From the NCBI GenBank assembly GCA_029976065.1, contig JARKNV010000062.1, forward strand, positions 61,317-125,316: a stretch of 64,000 nt of DNA, given 5' to 3'. A program made the translations under genes and the position numbers. Below the pieces are notes generated by a model, which was not told the DNA's origin, searched no databases, and saw only the letters and a program-made list of their open reading frames with translations. Positions 8,670 to 16,580 of this stretch are shown here, piece by piece; position 1 is the stretch's first letter, and each line of letters starts with the position of its first letter. Source of the DNA: Selenomonadales bacterium. GTDB lineage: Bacteria > Bacillota > Negativicutes > Sporomusales > UBA7701.

Positions 8670-9776
8670 ATGCCAACTATTGAAGAGATTCAAGAACAAA
8701 TCAAACGGCTAGACGGGACAAGTAAACTTTTGGGTTTTAAAGAAATTGGTGAATTGCCTAACATCCTATGGGAAGATGAGAAGGTTGAGGCAATTATTCA
8801 GGGGCGCTATGCAGATAGAAATGGTATACTCGTTGCCACCAATAAGCGGCTAATTTTTGTTGAAAAAGGTTTGCTATGGGGGTTGCGAGTCGAAGATTTT
8901 GAATATAGCAAGGTTTCTTCAATCCAGTATAATGCCGGATTAATACTCGGGAAAATCACTGTGTTTGCCGCAGGGAATAAAGCGGAAATTGACCAAGTGC
9001 CAAAACAGCAGGGCAAGACGTTTACCGATTATGTTCGGGCAAGAATGACGGGGGCAACCCCCCACGCAAGTTATAAAGAATTAGCTGCCACTTCAGAAAA
9101 GCCAACTGGCACGAAAATTTGCCCGGAATGCGGAAAACCGATAGCCGACGAAGCTAATTTTTGTGCTGGGTGCGGCAAACAGATACCGCAGACCCTTATT
9201 GCGCAAGAGATTAGCTCAAGTAAACCTGAACCCCCGGCAACGGGGAAGCGAGAAGGGGAAACTGGAGTAGCTAAGAAAGGATGCCTTGGTTGTTTGGGTC
9301 TAATAATTGTCCTTGTAGTAGTGGTGGCAATTTTTGGAGGTTCTTCGGATAAGACAAAGCCTTCGACCGTACCAGCCACGACCCAACAACAAGGGCAGGC
9401 TAAACAAACCGCCGAAGCGCCAAAGAAATCAGCACGAGAAGCGAATATCATCAGCAACAATTTCCTATCGTTTGACAAGGCATATGACGAGAAAACCGAT
9501 ATTCAACGAACGGAGTATTGGAAGCAAGTAAGAGGTAAGTACGTTAAGTGGACAGGGACCGTCGCCGATGTCAGAGACGGGGGAAATATTTATTTTATTG
9601 TAAGGCCGGACACGCTAGTAGCAGATTTCGTAGCGGACTTTGGTTCTAGCCCAGAAGCAAAGAAAACACTTGTGAATATTAAGAAGGGAACGAGACTAAC
9701 AATAATTGGGAAACTGCTTGGGGATAAAGGGGCTGTTATGCCTTGGCTACTGGAAGATATTGAAATAGTTCAGTAG
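8670..9776 (+). CDS. bPH-domain / zinc-ribbon / TM / OB-fold (tRNA_anti-like) protein
   Basis: PH-like N-terminus GRYADRNGILVATNKRLIFVEKG; ICPECGKPIADEANFCAGCGKQI; TM LGLIIVLVVVVAIFG; OB-like VKWTGTVADVRDGGNIYFIV. Confidence 0.7.
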   Translation: MPTIEEIQEQIKRLDGTSKLLGFKEIGELPNILWEDEKVEAIIQGRYADRNGILVATNKRLIFVEKGLLWGLRVEDFEYSKVSSIQYNAGLILGKITVFAAGNKAEIDQVPKQQGKTFTDYVRARMTGATPHASYKELAATSEKPTGTKICPECGKPIADEANFCAGCGKQIPQTLIAQEISSSKPEPPATGKREGETGVAKKGCLGCLGLIIVLVVVVAIFGGSSDKTKPSTVPATTQQQGQAKQTAEAPKKSAREANIISNNFLSFDKAYDEKTDIQRTEYWKQVRGKYVKWTGTVADVRDGGNIYFIVRPDTLVADFVADFGSSPEAKKTLVNIKKGTRLTIIGKLLGDKGAVMPWLLEDIEIVQ

Positions 9777-10357
9777 CAAGCCTTGCGGCTAGGGAAGAGG
9801 GCTTTCGAAAATTTACCTATATACCATTTAGGAAGCGGGAAACAATGCCCCGCTTCCTTTTCTTTTTGAAATATCTTAATGGGATGCTAAGCGCCTGTTT
9901 GGGCTGCTACGAGTTTAACACTTTTCCTTAATAATTAAATGGTTTTTAAAGGCGGGGACTTTGCGAGGCGTGGGGGGCGGGGTCAATATTGGGGCGGGCA
10001 GGGTCTGAAAAATTTTTGCAGGTTTTTGGGGAAATGGCCAATAAAGCAGAATGCTTCATCAGTCCGTAGCAAGGCGGTTCCAATGTGAAGGGTTTCCCCC
10101 TAGGGCAAGATTTTTCGTGCTTCCTACGGTCTCCTAGGCGGCCAATTTTCATGCATGAGGCTATTTTTGCCCAAAATGCAATGATAATAACATACAGATA
10201 TGATAAAGCTAGGGAAATACCGGCTTTAAGTCAACAGCTAAGCCGATAATACGCTTCGCGTTTGTTGGCGCATCTGAAAAAAATATAAGAAATTTTGTCC
10301 AAACAGTGTATGAAAAATAGGGCATGCTGAATAGGATGTTAGTGACTATAGAAAGGA

Positions 10358-10549
10358 GTGAAAATAATGGAAAACACCAAACTAATTCCGCTAGCATCTC
10401 TTTGCGCCAAGAGAGGAGGGCCTATCGACTGTTCACTTAGCCATTTGTACAAGGCTGCAAGGACTGGGGAAATACCGGTAGTTCCTATAGGGAGAAAAAT
10501 CCTGGTGCCGACGTGGTGGGTTGAAAAAGTGACGGGCAATAATTCCTAA
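10358..10549 (+). CDS. Excisionase/HTH_17-like small DNA-binding protein
   Basis: LSHLYKAARTGEIPVVPIGRKILVPTWWVEKV. Confidence 0.6.
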   Translation: MKIMENTKLIPLASLCAKRGGPIDCSLSHLYKAARTGEIPVVPIGRKILVPTWWVEKVTGNNS

Positions 10550-10757
10550 GCATTTCCCAAGTGAGCGGCGGGGAGCTGGTGGACAAGCAGGTAGCTTATG
10601 AACAATACTTTGCTCGTTCCGCTACGGCCGCTTGCGAATCGGGTTCCGCCGCTTGCGGATTCACCTGCATCAGCGCGCAGTAGATGGAGAGTTTAGATAA
10701 GTCAGTCTAGATATAAGTCAGTATAGTTAGTGTGCTGTTTTTCTTCACTACTACATG

Positions 10758-10826
10758 GTAAAAAACTTGCACTAGTAGATGTAAAAAACTTGCACTAGTG
10801 GATGTAAGAAATCTACACTACATGCT
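10758..10826. repeat. Three 23-bp iteron-like direct repeats
   Basis: gtaaaaaacttgcactagtagat / gtaaaaaacttgcactagtggat / gtaagaaatctacactacatgct, in register. Confidence 0.8.
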
Positions 10827-10872
10827 GGAGACGCTTCATCTATATAGTGGGAAATAACAACGTCACGAAAGG

Positions 10873-11559
10873 ATGATAAATATGAAAAACGCTCCCAAAT
10901 TTGTAAAAATGCCAAAGCTACCACAGCTTGCAAGTGCAAAAAGTATGGCGGTCTTATACGTCTTGTGCAATATGGCAGATAATCAGACAAAACAATGTTT
11001 TCCTTCTAGGCCATATTTAGCTGAAAAGACGAACCTGTGTGAGCGAACGGTGGACTTAGCTATTAAAGAATTAGAAGCATTAGGAGTGCTGTTGGTAGAC
11101 CGAAGGGCTAAGTATAGTAGTAATCTTTACACGGTAAATTTTCATTCTTGTGATGGTAGCGATGCGCCTACAGACGTAAACGAGAAGATGGTCCAAGAGA
11201 CCAACAAAAACACCAAGTTCAAACAATCACCCCAGGAGGTGACCGCCGCAGGGGGCGGAAAAGAGGACGATTCTCTGATAGAAGACGATAAAGAGGTAAG
11301 CGAGGAGGAATACTCGGAATTCACTCGTCATGCGAAACTTTGCATGAAAGAGGTTTTTGGGCTTGAGATTTCGGAAAAAGAGACCAAAAAGTTGAGCAAG
11401 GCGACGAAAAATAACTGTGATATATTAAAGGAAGCTTTCAAGCGTTGCAAAACGGTACCGAATATTAAACACCCAATTCCTTATCTTTTGGGAGTTACAA
11501 AGGAACTTAATCCTGCAGATTGGCCTAAACCCCAATTTCCAGTAAGCGTGTGGGGCTGA
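10873..11559 (+). CDS. HTH_36-type replication-initiation-like protein
   Basis: CFPSRPYLAEKTNLCERTVDLAIKELEALGVLLVDRR; directly downstream of iteron-like repeats. Confidence 0.6.
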   Translation: MINMKNAPKFVKMPKLPQLASAKSMAVLYVLCNMADNQTKQCFPSRPYLAEKTNLCERTVDLAIKELEALGVLLVDRRAKYSSNLYTVNFHSCDGSDAPTDVNEKMVQETNKNTKFKQSPQEVTAAGGGKEDDSLIEDDKEVSEEEYSEFTRHAKLCMKEVFGLEISEKETKKLSKATKNNCDILKEAFKRCKTVPNIKHPIPYLLGVTKELNPADWPKPQFPVSVWG

Positions 11560-11652
11560 GAGAACCCCTTTTGAGTCATGTCAGTATGAAGTCATTATGA
11601 TGTCAGTCCAAAGGCTGAGTTCCAAATAATTTCGGTAAAAAGAGGTGTTATC

Positions 11653-12549
11653 TTGGGCGGTTTGGGGAGCGGAACCTGGAGAAGACAAGGCCGGAAGCGT
11701 CTGACATCGGAATGTATGGCTCTAGATATAAAAGATGCCGAAAAAGTGGACAACCTTCAGATAGGGGTTCAGTTTCAAGAAGCCGCGTGCAACTTCGGGG
11801 GAGAGCGTAAATGGTTCGTATGTCCCGGAGGGTGCGGGAGGCGGGCGCGAAAGCTCTACAGGTGGCAAGGAGTATGGCGATGCAGAAAGTGTCATGGGCT
11901 TGCTTATAGGAGCCAATTACGTAGTAAGCCATTGAATAGCCTGGAAAAAGCCAGGAAGCTGAGGATGCGGCTTGGTGAGGATAAACCCATAATAATGGCC
12001 CCAATGCCCCCTAAGCCGCTTCAGATGACTCATAGAAGATACCAGAAGGTAATTGCAGATATAATGCAAGCAGAAATTAAAGCCATAAGAGAGATAGCGG
12101 TCTTAGGGCTGGGGTGTGACCAATTATTCAGCAGGAGGGAAAAAGCCGTGAAAGAAGTTCAGGGGAAGGTAGAAACGAGATTACCAGCAGAGCAACAAAG
12201 CGTGATAGAACTGCTCTCTCAAGGCATACAGGATGCGGAGGTTGCCAGGGTTACGGGTGTAAGCCTGGACGAGGTAAGGGTCTGGAAAAGCAATGACTCG
12301 GTTTTTATTGCAGAGCTAAACCGTCTGCGCAAAATTCATTGGGAGAACTCCGTTGACCAACTGCGGGGACTGGTACCCCGTGCCCTTGCTGCCCTACTGG
12401 AGGTGTTAAATGATTCTGCGAACCCCCAGAGGTGGCGTGCGGCCATGGAAATATTAAAGGTTGCGGGACTAAGCCCTGAAGCCTCTCACGATTTAGGACG
12501 TATGATAGGACCGGACGACCCTAAAGAGATAGAACGTAGGATTCGGTAG
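11653..12549 (+). CDS. Phage/mobile-element GGLGSG-type protein with zinc-finger and HTH-like region
   Basis: MGGLGSGTWRRQGRKRLT...FVCPGGCGRRARKLYRW...CRKCHGLAYRSQ. Confidence 0.65.
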   Translation: MGGLGSGTWRRQGRKRLTSECMALDIKDAEKVDNLQIGVQFQEAACNFGGERKWFVCPGGCGRRARKLYRWQGVWRCRKCHGLAYRSQLRSKPLNSLEKARKLRMRLGEDKPIIMAPMPPKPLQMTHRRYQKVIADIMQAEIKAIREIAVLGLGCDQLFSRREKAVKEVQGKVETRLPAEQQSVIELLSQGIQDAEVARVTGVSLDEVRVWKSNDSVFIAELNRLRKIHWENSVDQLRGLVPRALAALLEVLNDSANPQRWRAAMEILKVAGLSPEASHDLGRMIGPDDPKEIERRIR

Positions 12550-12557
12550 ACCAAAGG

Positions 12558-12587
12558 AAAAAGAAGAGCTAAAAGCTCTTCTTTTTT
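12558..12587 (+). terminator. Rho-independent terminator
   Basis: aaaagaagagctaaaagctcttctttttt. Confidence 0.75.
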
Positions 12588-12710
12588 GCTGTTTATATGT
12601 GATATTACCCTTTTAGTCGTTTGGACATTTACCCCAAAGAGTGTGGTATCATAATATCAACTAGTGAGGTCACTCTGACCCGCTTATTTCCTGGGAACCA
12701 AACGCGCAGT

Positions 12711-12754
12711 GAATGCCCCTACAGGCGACGGTTCAAATCCGTTCGGGGTCGCCA
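12711..12754 (+). other. tRNA-like 3' fragment with variable-arm-like stem
   Basis: gcccctacaggc stem, gacggttcaaatccgtt T-arm, cggggtcgcca acceptor 3' end; no clear 5' half. Confidence 0.4.
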
Positions 12755-12757
12755 TTT

Positions 12758-12832
12758 GCGGAAGTAGCTCAGTGGTAGAGCATCGCCTTGCCAAGGCGAG
12801 GGTCGCGAGTTCGAATCTCGTTTTCCGCTCCA
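12758..12832 (+). tRNA. tRNA-Gly (GCC)
   Basis: Cloverleaf by eye: GCGGAAG/TTTCCGC acceptor, loop TTGCCAA, T-loop, encoded CCA. Confidence 0.85.
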
Positions 12833-12837
12833 TTCAT

Positions 12838-12911
12838 AGGGGTATAGCTCAATTGGTAGAGTAGCGGTCTCCAAAACCGTTGGTTGTGGGTTCAAGTCCT
12901 CCTAACTAAAC
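12838..12911 (+). tRNA. tRNA-Trp (CCA)-like, 3' end degenerate
   Basis: aggggtatagctcaattggtagagtagcggtctccaaaaccg is a good 5' two-thirds; sequence after the T-loop does not pair with the 5' acceptor. Confidence 0.5.
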
Positions 12912-13089
12912 CGTAAGATAAGTTGAGCAGGTAGAAATAACCTGCTCTTTCCTATTTATAGGCAGTATGAGCTTTCTCTTTCTTGGCTAAAATGGATAAT
13001 TATACGTTCCCAAAGTATGGTATACTAAATATACAAAATGGCGTTGTGAGGTAGATATAACGTCAAAAATTAATAAAGCTAGACAGGAA

Positions 13090-13335
13090 ATAGCCGTTGC
13101 CCCGGAAGTAGTCAAAAAGGGTGTCGGCCGCGAGTTGGTCGCCAGGCTGACCCAGGAGGCCGAGGAGCTGGGAGTCAAGACCCTATTCGCCCTCACCTAT
13201 CAACCTGAATTTTTCGCCAAACAGGGCTTTACCGAGGCCAACAAAGACAAACTCCCCCACAAGGTGTGGAAAGAATGCATCAACTGCCCCAAGTTCCCCA
13301 ACTGCGACGAAGTTGCCATGATCAAGGAACTGTAA
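13090..13335 (+). pseudogene. 5'-truncated GNAT (ArgA-like) acetyltransferase
   Basis: In-frame IAVAPEVVKKGVGRELVARLTQEAEELGVKTLFALTYQPEFFAKQGF...CINCPKFPNCDE; N-terminal half absent. Confidence 0.7.
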
Positions 13336-13442
13336 ACTTGTCGCCTCCGGGCCCGCGTCTTCGGACGCGGGCTATTTTAGTTTGCAGGACAATGGCCGCG
13401 CCGACGCCAATATATAAGACATCCGATTCGGGAGGAAAAGCG

Positions 13443-16400
13443 ATGCACACTCTCTATTGCACGCCGCTGGGCGAAACGGTGCGGGACGAGTTCACCGCCG
13501 GACTGGCCGCAGCCGTAAGCCAGGGTCTGGGCCGCGAGCAGGCCTTTCTCCTGCCCAGCGCCCACCTGCTCGGCGTCGTCCGCCGCGGCCTGCGGGCGCA
13601 GGCGCCGGCAGGCTACGAGCAGCCCAACCTGCTCGCCTTCGACGACCTTGTCAGCGAAATCGTCGCCCGCGCCGGCCTTTCCTGCCGCCTGATGGACAGA
13701 CTGACGCAGGAAATGGTGGTCGCCGACGTTCTCGACGGCCTGACCAGAAGGCAGGCCCTGCCGTATTTCGGCGCCATAGCCTCCTTCCCCGGCTATATCG
13801 GCACCGTTACCAGCCTGCTGGCCGAAATCAAACGCACGGCCGCCCCGCCCGAGGAATTCCCCGTGGGGGCCAGCGGCAGCCCCGCCAAGGACGCCGAAGT
13901 CCTCGCCATCTACGAGGCTTACCAGGAAAGGCTGGCGACGAGCGGGCTGGCCGACCTCGAAGAATTGTATTTCCTGGCCATAAAAGCCCTCGACGCCGGG
14001 CTGGAGTTGCCATACAAAAAGCTTTACATAAGCGAATTCTACCTTCTCACGCCGCTCCAGCTCGCCCTCGTCAAAGGACTCAAACGCTCGGCGGCGATCG
14101 ACATCGGCATCGTCTACGAGCATAACCGCCCCGAGGTCTTTGCCGCCGTCGAGCAGACCTACACCGACCTTGTCGGCATGGGCTTCAGGCCCGTCTTCGT
14201 CGCCGGCCGGCGGCAGACGGCCGCCAGCCTCGACCATATCCGCCGCACCCTGTTCGCCTCCAGACCGGAACCTTTGGCCGCCGCGCCCGGCGTAGCCGTC
14301 GTCAGCAGCCCCACCCGCGCCAAGGAAATGGCGGTGGCTGCGGCTGCCATCAAGAAACTGCTGCTCGCCGGCGCCTGCCGGCCGGACGAGGTCGCCGTCG
14401 TCGTCCGCGATCCCGGCCTGTGGGGCGGGTTTCGCGAAGTGTGCGGCGAATTCGGCCTGCCGGTCAGCCTGGCCCGCGAGGAGCGGCTGGCCGACCAGCC
14501 GCCGGCCCGTTTGCTGATAAATATCCTGAGCGCCAGGGTCGACGGCGGCTCACGCCCCACCGTCCTCAACCTGATCAAGTCGCCGCTCGTCGCCGACCGG
14601 CTCGGCATCGACGCCGACGCCGCCGAGCAGGCGGCGTTGGGGCGGATCATCCGCACCTGGCGGGACTGGTTCGGCGTCTTCCGGGGCGAAAATGCTCCGG
14701 AAAGCCTGCTCGCCTCCCGGCGGGGCTTCGACACGCTCGGCCGCCTGGTCACGGCGCTGCCCCGGCAGGCGACAGGCGCCGCCTTTGCCGCCGCCCTCAA
14801 AGCCGTCTTCGACACCCTCGGCATCCCGACGACGCTTGGGAAATCCTACAAGGACGGCCGCATACCCTTGTCCGTCCTCCAGGCCGGCCTGCTGGCCTGG
14901 CAGCAATGCGTCGACACGCTCGATGCCCTCACGGACGGCTTCGCCCTCGCCGGCCAGGCCGACAGGCCGCTGGCGGCCGCCGACTTCCTGCGCTGCTTCC
15001 GCCAGGCGCTGGCCGGGCAGACGGTGCGGCTGGACGGCCATAACGAGCAGGCCGTCCAGGTAATTAGCCCCGCCGGCGTGCGGGGGGTCACCTTCCGGGC
15101 CGTGTTCATCCTCGGCCTCGCCGACGGCGAATTTCCCCTCAGGGAACGGGAGAACTGGCTGTACGACGACCGCGAGCGCGCCGCAATGGCCGCCCTGGGT
15201 CTCACCCTCACCACCGCCGCCTTCCGGCGGGCGGAGGAGGACCTCTATTTCGCCGTCGCTGTCGCCCTGGCCGGCGAAACCCTCACCCTCAGCTGCCGCG
15301 AGGACGCCGAAACGCTGCTCTCGCCTTATGTCGCCGAAGTGCTCCGCCTTTTCGCGCCCGGGGCCGTGGCCACTGAAAAATTCAGTACCGTCGACTTCTT
15401 CCCCGCAGCCTACGAAGCGGTCTTCTCGGCTCGCGAACTCACCGGCAAAGCCCTCCTCGACAGCCGGGACGCCGCCGGTCCCGAGGCGTGCGCGGCCGCC
15501 GGCCATGTCCTCGCCAACCTCGCCGACGACGACTTTTCGCGGCGGGTCGCGGCCGAAAGCAGCCGCGGCCGCGGTCCCGGCCCCTACGACGGTCTGGTGG
15601 GGCCGGACGAAGGGGAGGGGGGGCCGTACGCGCTCAGCATCACCGCCCTCGAAGACTACGCCCAGTGTCCCTTCCGTTACTTCGCCACCCGTATCCTCAA
15701 GCTCCGTGAGTGGGAGGAAAAAGAAGAGGAAGCCGGCTTCGACGTTATCGGCAACATCTATCACGAAGTGCTGGCCGCCTTTCTGCGCGCCCACCGCGGC
15801 GAAATCCTCAAACCCGAGCGGGCCGCGGAATACCGCGCCGAACTGTCCGATCTTCTGGACGTCGTTTGCCGCCGCCTCGCCGCCGAGGACAAAACCTTCG
15901 GCAGCAAAGCGTGGGAATACAGGCGGCGCCGCCTCGAAACCGCCTTCGGCCGCTGGCTGGAATTCGAAATCGCCGAGCAGAACGGCACAGGCCTGTCTTT
16001 CACCCCCGCCTACCTCGAATGGGGCTTCGGCCTGCCGCCCGGCGATGGCATGGACGACGCCTCCGTCACCGCACCGCTGGTGCTGGATGGCGGCGGGCAG
16101 TCGCTCCGGGTGGCCGGCAAGATCGACCGCATCGACGCCGCCGGGAGCAAACTGGCGGTCATAGACTACAAACGCAAATACGCGCCCCCCTTCCGCGATC
16201 TGGCCGCAGGCACCGACCTGCAGGCCGCCCTCTACATCATGGCCGCCGAGACCTTCCTGTGCCCGCCCGGCGGCGAAGTGGCCGGCGGGGGCTATTACTC
16301 GGTCGAGAATGCCAAAAAGGAAGGCGGCATGTGGCGGGCCGAACTTGCGGAAGAGATAAGCCACCGTGCCGCCAAAGAGGCCGGCAACCTCGACGCTGCC

Positions 16401-16580
16401 GCCTGGGAGGCCGTGCAGGCCGGCATCCGCCGCCGCGTGGTCGAATACGCCGCCGGTATCAGGGCCGGGCTCTACCCGCCGCGGCCGGCGGCCGAATGTC
16501 CGCCTTACTGCGTCGCCCGTTCCGTCTGCCGCTACCGGCCCGAGGACGTCCGCCAGGTGGGAGGTGAAAACAATGGCTGA
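13443..16580 (+). CDS. addB: AddB-like ATP-dependent nuclease subunit B (PD-(D/E)XK)
   Basis: Adjacent to addA; ALEDYAQCPFRYFATRILKL, KIDRIDAAGSKLAVIDYKRK; Cys-rich C-terminus. Confidence 0.8.
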   Translation: MHTLYCTPLGETVRDEFTAGLAAAVSQGLGREQAFLLPSAHLLGVVRRGLRAQAPAGYEQPNLLAFDDLVSEIVARAGLSCRLMDRLTQEMVVADVLDGLTRRQALPYFGAIASFPGYIGTVTSLLAEIKRTAAPPEEFPVGASGSPAKDAEVLAIYEAYQERLATSGLADLEELYFLAIKALDAGLELPYKKLYISEFYLLTPLQLALVKGLKRSAAIDIGIVYEHNRPEVFAAVEQTYTDLVGMGFRPVFVAGRRQTAASLDHIRRTLFASRPEPLAAAPGVAVVSSPTRAKEMAVAAAAIKKLLLAGACRPDEVAVVVRDPGLWGGFREVCGEFGLPVSLAREERLADQPPARLLINILSARVDGGSRPTVLNLIKSPLVADRLGIDADAAEQAALGRIIRTWRDWFGVFRGENAPESLLASRRGFDTLGRLVTALPRQATGAAFAAALKAVFDTLGIPTTLGKSYKDGRIPLSVLQAGLLAWQQCVDTLDALTDGFALAGQADRPLAAADFLRCFRQALAGQTVRLDGHNEQAVQVISPAGVRGVTFRAVFILGLADGEFPLRERENWLYDDRERAAMAALGLTLTTAAFRRAEEDLYFAVAVALAGETLTLSCREDAETLLSPYVAEVLRLFAPGAVATEKFSTVDFFPAAYEAVFSARELTGKALLDSRDAAGPEACAAAGHVLANLADDDFSRRVAAESSRGRGPGPYDGLVGPDEGEGGPYALSITALEDYAQCPFRYFATRILKLREWEEKEEEAGFDVIGNIYHEVLAAFLRAHRGEILKPERAAEYRAELSDLLDVVCRRLAAEDKTFGSKAWEYRRRRLETAFGRWLEFEIAEQNGTGLSFTPAYLEWGFGLPPGDGMDDASVTAPLVLDGGGQSLRVAGKIDRIDAAGSKLAVIDYKRKYAPPFRDLAAGTDLQAALYIMAAETFLCPPGGEVAGGGYYSVENAKKEGGMWRAELAEEISHRAAKEAGNLDAAAWEAVQAGIRRRVVEYAAGIRAGLYPPRPAAECPPYCVARSVCRYRPEDVRQVGGENNG

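Noticed and set aside
10610-10740. Short repeats (ccgcttgcg..., aagtcagt...) before the iterons
   Set aside because: Too short and irregular to support a distinct element; possibly part of the same origin region.
13266-13442. Upstream extension of the addB ORF
   Set aside because: Overlaps the GNAT remnant in another frame; ATG at 13443 after a ggagg-like RBS fits better.
16366-16572. Upstream extension of the addA ORF overlapping addB
   Set aside because: Low-complexity translation. MAEFTAPQRQAIDTLDANVAVSAGAGAGKT at 16573 with an upstream gaggtg RBS is the evident start.
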